Assembly (NCBI RefSeq): GCF_009604425.1
Contig: NZ_WEGI01000014.1
Span: 277,471-341,470, forward strand
Source of the DNA: Nocardia aurantia
GTDB lineage: Bacteria; Actinomycetota; Actinomycetes; Mycobacteriales; Mycobacteriaceae
Length of the DNA stretch: 64,000 bases
Direction of reading: 5' to 3'
Both the position numbers and the translations under genes were made by a program. Each line of letters starts with the position of its first letter. Positions within the stretch are counted from its first letter, which is position 1. This document shows, piece after piece, positions 44,511 through 54,263 of the stretch. The notes below the pieces were generated by a model, which was not told where the DNA came from, searched no databases, and saw nothing but the letters and a program-made list of their open reading frames with translations.

Positions 44511-45707
44511 ATGTCGAGTTCCATCGCGAAACTGCTGGCGCCGTTGGCCGCACTGGCCCTGGCCCTGACCGCGTGCAGCGGCAACAGCTCGTCGAGCGGC
44601 GACGGACCGCTCGAGATCGCCGCGATCGCCGCACTGTCCGGCGGGGTCAGCGCCAACCCGGAGTACGCCGACGGCGCGCAGGCCGCCGTGCAGGAGATCA
44701 ACGCGCACGGCGGGGTCAACGGCCGGCAACTGCACCTGAACACCTGCGACATGCACCAGAACGCCACCGAATCCGCGAACTGCGTGCGGAAGATATTGGC
44801 GGACAAGAAGATCGTGGCCCTCGCCGGTGGTTCCGACATATTCCTGGACGCCGACAAGGCCCAGCTCGAGGCGGCCAAGATGCCGGTGATCGGGCAGTGG
44901 CCGGTGTCCACCTTCGACGTCACCAATCCGCTGGCCTTCAACGTGAACGGCTCGACCGTCGTCGGATTCCCCGGCATGGCCCAGGATGTCGTCGCGAGCG
45001 GCGCGAAGAAGGTCGGCCTGGTGACCCTGGACCTGCCGACCTCCGACGCGAACCGCAAGTCCATCATGCAGATCATGTCCGCCGCCGGCGTGCAGGTGAC
45101 CGCCGACGTCCGGCTTTCGGCCACCGCCGCGGACCTCAGCGCCCCGGTGCAGCAGGCCATCGCGGGCAATCCCGATGCGATCATCTGGCTGTCGTTCACC
45201 GCGCAGACCCCGGTGGCGGTGAACGCCTTGCGGCAGGCCGGATTCAAGGGCACGGTCGCCGTCGCCGGCGCCGCGTTCGAGAAGCGGAGCATGGAGTCGA
45301 TGGGATCCGGCGGCCCGGTCACCCTCAGCCTGGTCTTCCCGCCGGCCTGGGACACCTCCACCGCGTACGGCAAGCAGTTCAACGACGACATGAAAGCCTA
45401 TGCGCCGCAAAGCAAGCTGACCGAACTGGCGCTGAGCAGCTGGCTCGGTGTGCAGATGTTCGCACAGGTCGCGGGCACCCTGCCGACGGTCGATCGCGCC
45501 TCGGTGCTCGACGGGCTGCACAAGCTCGCGGCGGTGAAGACCGGCGGCCTCACCCCCGCCATCTCGTTCGCCGCCAAGACCCCGCTGCCGTACGGAGCCA
45601 TCTACAACCCCGCGTACACCGTGGTCCACGTCGTCAACGGCGCCGCCGGCTGGGACGGCAAACTCTACGAGACCGGCACCCACCAGGTCCTACAGCCGGC
45701 GCCCTGA
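44511..45707 (+). CDS. LivK-type substrate-binding lipoprotein
   Basis: 398 residues. The signal peptide ends in LALTAC (Cys22 lipidated), so the protein is anchored outside the cytoplasmic membrane. The periplasmic-binding type 1 fold follows: AIAALSGGVSANPEYADGA, AVQEINAHGGVNG and a substrate-binding second lobe. It delivers ligand to the LivHMG/LivF transporter. It lies 38 bp after livF, and the hairpin at 45713-45742 probably ends the transcript. Confidence 0.92.
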   Translation: MSSSIAKLLAPLAALALALTACSGNSSSSGDGPLEIAAIAALSGGVSANPEYADGAQAAVQEINAHGGVNGRQLHLNTCDMHQNATESANCVRKILADKKIVALAGGSDIFLDADKAQLEAAKMPVIGQWPVSTFDVTNPLAFNVNGSTVVGFPGMAQDVVASGAKKVGLVTLDLPTSDANRKSIMQIMSAAGVQVTADVRLSATAADLSAPVQQAIAGNPDAIIWLSFTAQTPVAVNALRQAGFKGTVAVAGAAFEKRSMESMGSGGPVTLSLVFPPAWDTSTAYGKQFNDDMKAYAPQSKLTELALSSWLGVQMFAQVAGTLPTVDRASVLDGLHKLAAVKTGGLTPAISFAAKTPLPYGAIYNPAYTVVHVVNGAAGWDGKLYETGTHQVLQPAP

Positions 45708-45712
45708 GCTCC

Positions 45713-45742
45713 CGGGCCGCGGGTATCGGCGCGCGGCCCGGC
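45713..45742 (+). terminator. Hairpin after livK
   Basis: Perfect 10-bp arms CCGGGCCGCG and CGCGGCCCGG with a 10-base loop, 5 bp after the stop. The rest of 45743-45938 shows nothing recognisable. Confidence 0.6.
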
Positions 45743-45938
45743 CGGTTCGGCTCGGCGATATCGGTGTACTGGTCGGCGCGCCGGATACGCCCCGCTCCGC
45801 GCGCTTAGCGACCACCGCCGCCGGCCGATCAGGCGTGCCCTGCGTGTCCGGGCAGGTGTCAGGCGAGTTCCCGGAAGAATCGATGCCGATCCGGTCGGCG
45901 ACGGTGACCCGGGCACGGGTCTCGAAGAAAGGAACTCG

Positions 45939-46679
45939 ATGGACTGGGAGGCGTGGCAACAGAGCTGGGATCGGCAGCAAGAGCTGTATCTGCCCGACCG
46001 CGAGGAACGGTTCCGCGTGATGCTCGATCTGGTCGAGGCGGCGGCCGGGAAGTCACCCCGCGTGCTCGACCTGGCCTGCGGGACGGGCACCCTCAGCCGC
46101 CGCCTGTTCGCCCGGCTGCCCGAGGCGAGTTCGGTTGCGGTGGACCGTGATCCGACGCTGCTCGCGATCGCGCGGGGCTCGTTCGACGGCGACGCCCGGA
46201 TCGAGTTCGTGGTCGCCGACCTCGAGGAACCCGGCTGGACCGCCGGCCTGTCCCCGCGCCTGTTCGACGCCGTGCTCACCGCCACGGCCACCCACTGGAT
46301 GCCGCCGCACCGGCTGGATCGCCTGTACCGGGACCTGCTGCCGCTGCTGCGCCCCGGCGGCCTCCTCCTCAACGCCGACCACATGCCGGATCCGCGCACG
46401 CCGCGCCTGAACGCGCTCGACGAGATCGTCCAGCGCACCCATCAGGAACGCAGCCGGGCCGACGGCGCCCGCGATTGGGAGCAGTGGTGGTCGGACGTCG
46501 CCGAGGCCCCCGAACTGTCCAGCGAATTCGCCGCCAGCCGAGCCATTTTCGACAACCGAACCCCCGGCGAACCGCAGTCGCTGACCTGGCACCGCGACCA
46601 CCTGCGCGCTGCCGGCTTCGCCGAAACCGGCGTGCCGTGGCGCTCGGTCACCGACGCGGTCATCGTCGCCATCCGCTGA
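45939..46679 (+). CDS. Class I SAM-dependent methyltransferase
   Basis: 246 residues. Motif I VLDLACGTGTLSRRL, motif II AVDRDP, a VVADLEEP acidic loop and the LLPLLRPGGLLLNADHM post-motif III are all clear. The start MDWEAWQQSWDRQQELY is family-typical. Substrate unknown; a small-molecule methyltransferase is most likely. Confidence 0.88.
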   Translation: MDWEAWQQSWDRQQELYLPDREERFRVMLDLVEAAAGKSPRVLDLACGTGTLSRRLFARLPEASSVAVDRDPTLLAIARGSFDGDARIEFVVADLEEPGWTAGLSPRLFDAVLTATATHWMPPHRLDRLYRDLLPLLRPGGLLLNADHMPDPRTPRLNALDEIVQRTHQERSRADGARDWEQWWSDVAEAPELSSEFAASRAIFDNRTPGEPQSLTWHRDHLRAAGFAETGVPWRSVTDAVIVAIR

Positions 46680-46800
46680 CTCCGAGCCCGTCACACCCGG
46701 ACGGCGTAATCGGCCGGCGACGGTACCGAGGGGCCGATGCCGCACCGTAGCTGCAACATGTTCTAATCATGATCGGGGTACGACGGAGGGAGTCGGCGCG

Positions 46801-47610
46801 GTGGTCGCGTTCTTCACGGAGGTGGACGGCCGGTACCAGGCGTCGCCGTTCGCGGTGGCACGGTGGTCGGCCAAGCAGATCGGCGGGCACGCGGTGTGCG
46901 GGCTGCTGGCCCGCGAGTTGGAGAAGCACTGTCCCGACCCGGAATTCGTGCCCGCCCGGCTGACCGTGGACTTGTTCAGCCCCGTCGTCGCCGAACCGCT
47001 GACGGTGGTGAGCGAGGTGGTGCGGCGGGGTAACCGGATCGTCGTCGCCGACGCGCGCGTCGAGCAGGACGGCAAGGTCCGCACCCGCGCTACGGCGGTG
47101 TTCCTCAAGACCGCCGACACCCCACCCGGCGAGATCTGGAGCTCGCCGCACAGCCTGCCCGACCCGCCGGATCCCACCGACCGGAACATGCGACTGTGGG
47201 TGCGGACCGGCGCCGACGACTGGACCATGGACTTCGGCGCCTGCCAGAACGCCGAGCGCAAGACCATCTGGCAACATCAGCCGCCACTGGTGGCGGGGGA
47301 GCAGACCTCTCCCTTCCAGCGGGCCGCCATCGTCGGCGACACCACGAACATGGTGTGCAACTGGGGTTCCCAGGGCGTCGGGTACATCAACTCGGACATG
47401 ACGCTCACCCTGTCCCGGCTGCCCGTCGGCCCGGAACTCGGCTTGCAGGCCGCGGATCACCTTGCCCACGACGGGATCTCGATCGGCACCGCGACCCTCT
47501 ACGACCGTCTCGGCCGCCTCGGCACCTGCGTCGTGACCGCCGTCTCCAACTCCCGCCGCCAGCTCGACTTCGCCCGCCTCACCGCCGAACACGTCACGGC
47601 GCGACCCTGA
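46801..47610 (+). CDS. Acyl-CoA thioesterase-like hotdog protein
   Basis: 269 residues, a double hotdog of the TesB-like / 4HBT_3 group. The first half has RLTVDLFSPVVAEPLTVVSEVVRRGNRI and the second half SDMTLTLSRLPVGPELGLQA followed by the IGTATLYDRLGRLG strand-turn. Such proteins hydrolyse acyl-CoA thioesters, though many are not biochemically defined. GTG start. It precedes the CPBP gene on the same strand by 156 bp. Confidence 0.85.
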   Translation: MVAFFTEVDGRYQASPFAVARWSAKQIGGHAVCGLLARELEKHCPDPEFVPARLTVDLFSPVVAEPLTVVSEVVRRGNRIVVADARVEQDGKVRTRATAVFLKTADTPPGEIWSSPHSLPDPPDPTDRNMRLWVRTGADDWTMDFGACQNAERKTIWQHQPPLVAGEQTSPFQRAAIVGDTTNMVCNWGSQGVGYINSDMTLTLSRLPVGPELGLQAADHLAHDGISIGTATLYDRLGRLGTCVVTAVSNSRRQLDFARLTAEHVTARP

Positions 47611-47766
47611 TCGCCGGACCGGCAGGTGCGTTCGGGACGGCCGACCGGCTTCGCCCATCACGCGACCTCGCTCCGCCGGGTCACTCCCGGGCCGGCCGCC
47701 TGATACCCCGGTACGACCGACGAGCAGGACCGCAGAGTGATGTGCGGGCGGCCTCGGAGCGCAAGG

Positions 47767-48702
47767 GTGGACAGCGTGAATCCCACCGATGCGGGCGAAT
47801 CCACGCGCGGCGCGGCACCTTCGGATCGGTCGCCGGTCCGGGCGAAGGTCCGGACCGCGCTGGGGTGCTACGTGCTGTCCACCGTCCTCGCCTCGGCCGC
47901 TCTGCTTGTGGCGCAACCACGTTCGGGGATCGACAGCGCGGCCCTGTCCCTGGTCCAGTTCGGCCCGGTGCTGGGTGCGCTGGCGACCTGGTCGATGTAC
48001 CGGAAAACCGTTACCGGGCTGCCGTTCTCGGCCGTACCCGTCCGGCGCGTCCTGACGAATGTCGCCACGATGGCCGTGGCATGCGTGTCGTTCTGGCTGC
48101 TGATCACGGCCGGGGCAGTGGTGTGGGGCGTCACCCCGGTCGGTCCCGCCGCGGTCGGGACCGTACCCTTCGCGGTGTTCCTGCTGCTGCAACTGCTCGG
48201 CGCCACCGGCGAGGAGATCGGCTGGCGAGGGCTGATGCAACCACTGCTCCAATCGCGCATGTCCCGGTTCGCGGCGATATGCGTGACCGGAACGGCCTGG
48301 GCGCTGTGGCATGTCCAGGCGTTCACGGCGGGCGCGCCGATCGCGATCAGCTTCTTCGTGGCGGTGCTGGCGTTCGCCGCCGTGCTCGGATCGCCGGCCG
48401 AGGGGAGCTTCCGCCAGCGCGTGCTGGTCGCGGCCATCGGGCACTGGCTGATCAACATCGCCTGGTATCTACTCGCCGGTGACGACACCTCGGACCGGCC
48501 ACAGATCGTATTCGTCGCGATCGCCGCCGTACTCGTGGCCGCCGGTGTGACGACGGTGCGGCGGAGGGGTCCGCGCCCACCGGCTCGACCTCGCCGAGCT
48601 CACCGCCGAGAAGGTCACGGCCCGGCGCCGATCGGGCCGGGCCGTCCCGAATCCCGTTCGCATTCAGCAAGTTTCGCGCGGATCCGGTCGGCGTCGGCGT
48701 AG
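47767..48702 (+). CDS. CPBP-family intramembrane metalloprotease
   Basis: 311 residues with about seven membrane helices. The glutamates and arginine of the CPBP (CAAX protease / bacteriocin-processing) motif are in GEEIGWRG (Glu149, Glu150, Arg154), and histidines follow in ALWHVQAF and AIGHWLIN. GTG at 47767 chosen (GGAGCGCAAGG upstream); a GTG at 47776 is possible. The Arg/Pro-rich C-terminal 40 residues overlap the 3' end of the convergent STAND gene by 88 bp, so the end of this gene may be non-ancestral. Confidence 0.82.
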   Translation: MDSVNPTDAGESTRGAAPSDRSPVRAKVRTALGCYVLSTVLASAALLVAQPRSGIDSAALSLVQFGPVLGALATWSMYRKTVTGLPFSAVPVRRVLTNVATMAVACVSFWLLITAGAVVWGVTPVGPAAVGTVPFAVFLLLQLLGATGEEIGWRGLMQPLLQSRMSRFAAICVTGTAWALWHVQAFTAGAPIAISFFVAVLAFAAVLGSPAEGSFRQRVLVAAIGHWLINIAWYLLAGDDTSDRPQIVFVAIAAVLVAAGVTTVRRRGPRPPARPRRAHRREGHGPAPIGPGRPESRSHSASFARIRSASA

Positions 48703-51008
48703 CCGAAGCCCTGCTGTCCCGGTAGGGCCAGATCGTCCAGGTTGTCGAGGGCCTCCGCCCAGGCGTCGCGAGCGGCGCCGAAATCGCCCAGCACGAAATG
48801 ACTTTCGCCGAGGTGGTCGAGAACCGTCGCTTCGTGGTAGCGGTCACCGAGTTCTCGGTTGACCGCGAGCGACAGCCGGTAGTGTTCGATCGCCCGGTTG
48901 TGGTCGCCGAGGTGGTGGAAGGCGTAGCCCAGAGTGTCGAGGGTGCGCGACTCGCTGCGCCGGTTGCCGAGTTCCCGGTTGAGCGTGAGAGCCGACTCGG
49001 CGCAGGAGACGGCCTGCCGATAGTCGCCGAGCAGGGCGTGGAACCAGCCGAGATTGTTGAGGGCCATCGCCTGGCCGCGACGATCGTGGGTGGCGTGGAA
49101 CAGGCGCAACGCGTTCTCGGTCGAGCGCAGCGCGTCCGAGTGCCGGTCCTGAAATTCGTACAGGGTCGAGTATTCGCGGTGGGTGAAGGCCGCGCCGGTG
49201 CGGTCATCGATGCGGTGGAAGAGTTCGAGGGCCGCGCCGAGGTTGGTTTCGGCGGCGGCGTAGTCGCCCAGATAGGCGCTCACACGTCCGAGACCGATAT
49301 GCGCCTGCGCGATCGTGGACATCTCGGCGCCGCGCCGGGCCGCGACCAGAGCGAGGTGTTGGGTGTCCGCCCAGTCCCACCAATGCCCACGCCTGCTGAA
49401 GAATTCGACCAGCATGTGGGGAAGTTGGACGATGTGCGCGTCCTGTCCCGATGCCACCGCCAGTCGCAGCACGGCGAGCAGGACCGCATGCTCGGCGTCG
49501 AACCAGGCCAGCGCGGCCGCCGAGTCCTCGATCGGCTCGATCGTGACCGCGGCAGCGTGGACCCCCGGCTGCAGGGGCGGCAGGCGGGGGTGCATCGATG
49601 TCTGGGCGGCGTACGCGGTGTGCAGATAGTGATCCAGCATTCGTTGCCGCGCGGCGCGGCGCTCGGTGGCGTCGACGGTGCGAGCGAGTTCGGCGGCGTA
49701 GGCCCGCAGCAGGTCGTGGAACCCGAAGCGGCCCGCGGCGCTCTGGGCGACCAGATGCGTCCGGATCAGTTCGTTCAGCAGTTGCCGAGCCTGTCGCACA
49801 TCGGTTCCGGCCAGGCTCGCGGCGGCGGGAGCCGAGATGTCCGGGCCCGGATGCGATCCCAGGAGCCGGAACATCCGGGCCGCGGCCGGGGCGAGTTGCC
49901 GATAGGACCAGGAGAAGACCGTGCGCGCGTCGGTGGCGGGATTGCCCGCGTCCAGCGCGTCGAGCCGGGTCTGTTCGTCGCGTAGTTCCTGCGACAGAAC
50001 CCGCAGCGGGACAGACGGATTCAACACGGCCCGCGCCGCGACGATCGCCAACGCCAACGGTAGCCGAGCGCACTGCTCGATCAGCACGGTGGCGACGACA
50101 GGCTCGGCGGCGACCCGCTCGTGACCCAGCCGACGCGCCAGCAGCGCGCCCGCGTCCTCGGTGGCCAGCACGTCGAGGGTGATCGGATGCGCGCCGTGAT
50201 GGGCTACGAGGTCGGCGAGTTGATTGCGGCTGGTGACCACCACCCGGCACGACACGGTGCCCGGTAGCAGGGGCCGGACCTGGTCGCTGTCACGCGCATT
50301 GTCCAAGACGAGCAGCATCGTACGTCCCGACACCAGGCGCCGGTACAACGCGGACTGCGCGTCCACTTCGATGGGGAGCCGATCCGGCGGCACGCCGAGT
50401 GCGTCCAGGCAGCCGCGGATCGCCTCGGCGGGCGCCACCGGCGGTCCGGCCGGGTCGAACCCCCGCAGGTCGACGTACAGCTGTCCGTGCGGGAAACGAT
50501 CGGCGACCAGGTGCGCCCAATGCACCGCCAGGGCGGTCTTTCCGATTCCGGCCGTGCCCTCGATCGCCGAAATCACCACGGGCACGGTCTCGTCGAGGTC
50601 GTCCAGCACGGCGGTGAGCCGGCGCAGTTCCGCCTCACGGCCGACGAAATGCGGTGACCGCAAGGGCAGTTGGTGCGGCACCGCCACCTCGATTTCGCCC
50701 CGCGGCGCGGGGCCCCCGTCCGTGACCTGTTGCGGCACCGCCGTTCCGGTCTCATCGGCGTCGCCGGTCCCGGATCCGCCGGTCACCGCGACCTCGCTCG
50801 CACCTCTCGACAGCGCGGCCGGCAGTTGCCCGCGGTGCTGCCACACCGTCGCGGCGACCGCCAGCAGGGTCAGTCCGACGACGATGGGCCACAGCCAGAT
50901 CGAGCGATCGACCGAGGTGGCGTAGTTGACCGCGACCGCGAGGCCGGTCGTGCAGATGGCGGTCGCGAAGATGGGCGCCATGACCGCCGGCCGACCACGC
51001 AGAGCCAT
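48615..51008 (-). CDS. Membrane-anchored STAND (NB-ARC) ATPase with TPR repeats
   Basis: 797 residues from the ATG at 51008, preceded by GGAGGG at the right spacing. Two membrane helices (APIFATAICTTGLAVAVNY and WLWPIVVGLTLLAVAATVW) replace the DNA-binding and BTAD domains of SARP/AfsR regulators. NB-ARC follows, with Walker A GTAGIGKTALA, LLVLDNARD as Walker B and RVVVTSRNQL as sensor, then a helical region and about six TPRs (LNNLGWFHALLGDY, LDTLGYAFHHLGDH, LDHLGESHFVLGDF). The fold implies ATP-driven oligomerisation upon a signal read by the TPRs, at the membrane and without direct DNA binding. Confidence 0.85.
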   Translation of the reverse strand: MALRGRPAVMAPIFATAICTTGLAVAVNYATSVDRSIWLWPIVVGLTLLAVAATVWQHRGQLPAALSRGASEVAVTGGSGTGDADETGTAVPQQVTDGGPAPRGEIEVAVPHQLPLRSPHFVGREAELRRLTAVLDDLDETVPVVISAIEGTAGIGKTALAVHWAHLVADRFPHGQLYVDLRGFDPAGPPVAPAEAIRGCLDALGVPPDRLPIEVDAQSALYRRLVSGRTMLLVLDNARDSDQVRPLLPGTVSCRVVVTSRNQLADLVAHHGAHPITLDVLATEDAGALLARRLGHERVAAEPVVATVLIEQCARLPLALAIVAARAVLNPSVPLRVLSQELRDEQTRLDALDAGNPATDARTVFSWSYRQLAPAAARMFRLLGSHPGPDISAPAAASLAGTDVRQARQLLNELIRTHLVAQSAAGRFGFHDLLRAYAAELARTVDATERRAARQRMLDHYLHTAYAAQTSMHPRLPPLQPGVHAAAVTIEPIEDSAAALAWFDAEHAVLLAVLRLAVASGQDAHIVQLPHMLVEFFSRRGHWWDWADTQHLALVAARRGAEMSTIAQAHIGLGRVSAYLGDYAAAETNLGAALELFHRIDDRTGAAFTHREYSTLYEFQDRHSDALRSTENALRLFHATHDRRGQAMALNNLGWFHALLGDYRQAVSCAESALTLNRELGNRRSESRTLDTLGYAFHHLGDHNRAIEHYRLSLAVNRELGDRYHEATVLDHLGESHFVLGDFGAARDAWAEALDNLDDLALPGQQGFGYADADRIRAKLAECERDSGRPGPIGAGP

Positions 51009-51231
51009 CGCACCCTCCATCGCAGGCGCCGCAGTGCCTTCCGCGCGACGAAATCGCCCACCGGCCCGCGGTGATCGCCGACCTGGTCATTGTATCCGGG
51101 AGCGGGAGCCGATCCGAGCCCATCCCGCACCGGCATGATCGGACCCGCAGTGCCGCACCCGATCTCGCTCAGGGACCGGATGCGGTGCCGAGTCGGTCCG
51201 GGATCCGGCGATCCGCTCCGGCCGCGTTGCC

Positions 51232-52110
51232 TCAGCGCACCGCCGCCGCGAAACCCAGTGCGGCCAAGAGTTTCTCGCTCTCCACCCACAGCCGGGCCGC
51301 CGCCTCGTCGTCCAGGGCAAGCTCGGCGGGCGCCTCCTCGGCGCGGCGGTGGAAGTACCGGCCGGGTGTGTGGCCGCCTTCCGGATCGGTCGCCAGCCAC
51401 ACCAGTGTCTCGGCCGGTTCGTCGGGGGAGACCGTGTCGGCGGCCGCCATGTGGGCCCGCATCGCGGCGTCGCCGTGGGTGGCGAAGTTGCTGGCCACCA
51501 CGCCCGGGTGCATGGCCTGGGCGATGATGCCCTCGGCGGCGCCGCGGCGGGCGAGTTCGCGGGTGAACAGGATGTTCGCGAGCTTCACCCGGCAGTAGGC
51601 GACGGTGGGGTGTTCGACGCCGAGGCTCTGCACGTCGTCCCAGTCCAGGCCCCGGCTGCTGCGGTGCGCGGTCGACGAGACGGCGAGCACCCGGACGGCG
51701 CCGGCCGGTCGCGCCGCCGCGGTCACCGCCAGCGACGACCACAGTTCGCGGGTCAGCAGGAACGGGGCCAGATGATTGGCGGCGAAGGTGGCCTCGGTGC
51801 CGTCCGCGGTGACGATCCGGCGGTCCCGGACGCCACCGGCGTTGTTGATCAGCACATCGAGACGCTCTGTGCGGGAAAGGATCTCGTCGGCGACCCGGCG
51901 CACCTCCGCCATCAGCGTGAAATCGCCGCGCAGCATCACGAAGTCGCCGCCCAGTTCGGCGGCCGCGGCGGCGCTGCGCTGCGGGTCGCGGCCCACGCCG
52001 ATCACCTGCCACCCCCGGGCCAGCAGTTCACGCGCGGTCGCCTTGCCGATGCCCGAACTGGCGCCGGTGACGACCGCGACGGGACGGGCGGGGTCGAATG
52101 TGGAAGTCAT
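51232..52110 (-). CDS. Short-chain dehydrogenase/reductase
   Basis: 292 residues. TGASSGIG at the N-terminus, NNAGG, catalytic Ser in AVSSTAH and the YxxxK as AYCRVKLAN are all present. It resembles retinol-dehydrogenase-like SDRs, which reduce aldehydes or ketones with NADPH. It lies 33 bp downstream of the TetR gene, same strand, next to the divergent LuxE-LuxC pair, and could reduce or oxidise the aldehyde those enzymes make. Confidence 0.9.
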   Translation of the reverse strand: MTSTFDPARPVAVVTGASSGIGKATARELLARGWQVIGVGRDPQRSAAAAAELGGDFVMLRGDFTLMAEVRRVADEILSRTERLDVLINNAGGVRDRRIVTADGTEATFAANHLAPFLLTRELWSSLAVTAAARPAGAVRVLAVSSTAHRSSRGLDWDDVQSLGVEHPTVAYCRVKLANILFTRELARRGAAEGIIAQAMHPGVVASNFATHGDAAMRAHMAAADTVSPDEPAETLVWLATDPEGGHTPGRYFHRRAEEAPAELALDDEAAARLWVESEKLLAALGFAAAVR

Positions 52111-52142
52111 TGTCTCGCAATCTTTTCGGAAACTGAGGGGAT

Positions 52143-52796
52143 TCAGCGCGGCCGCAGGCCGTCGAGCAGCAGCCGCACGGTGAACCGCACCCGCTCCTCG
52201 AGCTGCTCCGCGGTCGGTGGGCGACCGGCGACGATCGCGCGGACCTGCCCGCCGACCACCAGCGTCATGAACGCGCGCGCGGCCTGGTCGGTGTCGGTCG
52301 GCGCCAGCGCGCCGGCGACGATCGCGCGGTCGAGCACCCCCGCGACGAATTCGACGACCGGCCCGGCGCTGAGGGTGTAGTTCTCCACGAAGATCTCGGG
52401 GAACCGATAGCTCTCGGTGTTGATGATCCGTTGCAGCCGTAGGCCGTTCACGGTCATCACCTGTCCGATGCGCAGGCGGGCGACCTGTTCCAGGGTGCCG
52501 GGCAGATCGCCGTCGTCCATCCGCTCCAGCACATCCTTCGGCACGATCTGCCGCTCGGTGGCGCGGCGCACCGCGGCCCGGAACAGCGAAGCCTTGTCCG
52601 GATAGCGGGCGTAGACGGTGCGCTTGGTCATGTTGACCCGCGCGGCGATCATCTCGACCGTCGCCAGCTCGAAACCGTGTTCCAGGAACAGGTCGAGGGC
52701 GGCGTCGATCAACTCCTCGTGCCGCGCCTCGGCCTGTTCCCGGGTGGGCCGGCCCGCGCCGCGGCGCGCCGGTGGGGCGTCGTGTGCTCCAGACAA
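52143..52796 (-). CDS. TetR-family regulator
   Basis: About 217 residues. HTH in LATVEMIAARVNMTKRTVYARYPDKASLF, C-terminal domain with RLQRIINTESYRFPEIFVENY, which resembles the TetR_C group common beside lipid or aldehyde genes. Start uncertain: a TTG at 52796 with AAGGACGAGG upstream is favoured; longer forms to 52862 exist but run into the promoter of the divergent luxE-like gene. It probably controls luxE-luxC and the SDR downstream of itself. Confidence 0.82.
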   Translation of the reverse strand: MSGAHDAPPARRGAGRPTREQAEARHEELIDAALDLFLEHGFELATVEMIAARVNMTKRTVYARYPDKASLFRAAVRRATERQIVPKDVLERMDDGDLPGTLEQVARLRIGQVMTVNGLRLQRIINTESYRFPEIFVENYTLSAGPVVEFVAGVLDRAIVAGALAPTDTDQAARAFMTLVVGGQVRAIVAGRPPTAEQLEERVRFTVRLLLDGLRPR

Positions 52797-52825
52797 CTCG
52801 CTGACCTCGTCCTTTCGACTGCCAC

Positions 52826-52854
52826 TTGCATTGTGACCCGAACCACGAATAATG
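52826..52854 (+). promoter_or_regulatory. Predicted promoter of the luxE-luxC operon
   Basis: TTGCAT (52826-52831), a 17-bp spacer and ATAATG (52849-52854) read toward the LuxE-like gene. It overlaps the upstream region of the divergent TetR gene, a natural place for repression. No clean palindrome was found. Confidence 0.45.
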
Positions 52855-52913
52855 ATACGCACGGGTTGCTATTTGTCGAGGCCGTGACGGCCGTGCAGGA
52901 AGGACGCTCCTCC

Positions 52914-54263
52914 GTGAGCTCAGCCAGAGAAAAATTGACGCGGCTGGTCGACGCCGACGACCGCTTCGACCACTCCCATGCGGACCTGCGGGAGATCCAG
53001 ATCGAGGCCGTGAACGAGCGCTTCCAGGACCGCAAGGACCGGATCAAACTGCTGGGCCACCGGGCTTCGGAGGCCGGCGTCACCGAGGTGCGCGACTTCG
53101 ACGACGTGGTGCCGCTGCTGTTCCCGCACACCGCGTACAAGAGCTACCCCGAGAGCTTCCTGATCGACGAGCGCTGGGACCGGCTGGGCAAATGGCTCGG
53201 CACCATCTCCCCGTACCCGATCGCCCCGATCGAGACCGCCGACATCGACGGGATCGACGAGTGGATCTCCCGGTTGCAGGCGAAGGGCCACTACGTGTCC
53301 TGTTCCAGCGGCACCACCGGCAAATCCGCGATGCTGCTGGCCTCCGAACAGGACATGGCCTGGTCCCGCAAGGACACGGTCAACGTGTTCGCCTGGGGTT
53401 CGGGTGTCGTCCCGGCGCGGGATCGGCGGATGGTCGGCATCGCGCCGACCGCCGCGGTGCCGAAGAACCTGATCAGCGGCGAGGCGCAGGAGGCCGCGTT
53501 CGGCGATCCGGGCAAGCAGCGGTTCCGGCTGCCGATCCCGCCGCTGACCGTGGGCGCGCTCACCAAGATGGTCGTGCTGCGCAAGAAGATGGCCGACGGC
53601 ACCGCCGCGCCGGAGGAACTGGCCGATTTCGAACGCACCTCCAAGGAGCGTCAGGCCACACTGGACAATGCGTTGATCGCCGCCGCGGACGCGATGATCG
53701 AATTCCGTGGCGAGAAGCTCTACATCGGCGGCATGTGGAACGCGCTGTACCAGGTGGCGCAGCTGGTCCGGGAAAAGGGCTACGCGGCAAAGGATTTCCA
53801 TCCCGACAACTGCATCTACGTCGGCGGCGGCCTGAAGCGGGCCCAATTGCCCGAGGACTACCAGCAGTTCGTGCACGAGACGTTCAACATCCCGCCCAAC
53901 CGGGACTTCCAGAACTACTCCATGCAGGAGCTGAACTCGGGAATGCCGAAGTGCCAGAAGGGCGATCGCTACCACGTGCCGCCGTGGGTGGTGCCGTTCG
54001 TCCTGGACGAGGCCGGCGACGCGCTGCTGCCGCACGAGTCCGGTGAGGTCGAGGGCCGGGCAGGGTTCTTCGACCTGTCCCTGGACGGCCGCTGGGGCGG
54101 CGTCATCACCGGCGACAAGATCTCGCTGGACTTCGATCAGTGCGCCTGCGGCGCCGCGGGCCCGTCGATCCGCAACAACATCGTCCGCTACGCGGACATC
54201 ACCGGCGACGACAAGATCGGTTGCGCCGGCACCGTCGATGCCTATGTGCGAGGACTGTCGTGA
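52914..54263 (+). CDS. LuxE-like acyl-protein synthetase
   Basis: 449 residues. The ATP/AMP-binding SSGTTGKSAM (131-140) corresponds to the SSGTxG(K/R) loop of LuxE and the PaaK-like adenylate-forming family, and HTAYKSYPESFL and FQNYSMQELNSGMPKC further support it. In luminous bacteria LuxE activates fatty acid as acyl-AMP and passes it as a thioester to LuxC. The GTG at 52914 has AGGAAGGA 9 bp upstream. The stop overlaps the luxC start (GTGA), so the subunits are translated together. No luciferase luxAB pair is in the window. Confidence 0.8.
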   Translation: MSSAREKLTRLVDADDRFDHSHADLREIQIEAVNERFQDRKDRIKLLGHRASEAGVTEVRDFDDVVPLLFPHTAYKSYPESFLIDERWDRLGKWLGTISPYPIAPIETADIDGIDEWISRLQAKGHYVSCSSGTTGKSAMLLASEQDMAWSRKDTVNVFAWGSGVVPARDRRMVGIAPTAAVPKNLISGEAQEAAFGDPGKQRFRLPIPPLTVGALTKMVVLRKKMADGTAAPEELADFERTSKERQATLDNALIAAADAMIEFRGEKLYIGGMWNALYQVAQLVREKGYAAKDFHPDNCIYVGGGLKRAQLPEDYQQFVHETFNIPPNRDFQNYSMQELNSGMPKCQKGDRYHVPPWVVPFVLDEAGDALLPHESGEVEGRAGFFDLSLDGRWGGVITGDKISLDFDQCACGAAGPSIRNNIVRYADITGDDKIGCAGTVDAYVRGLS

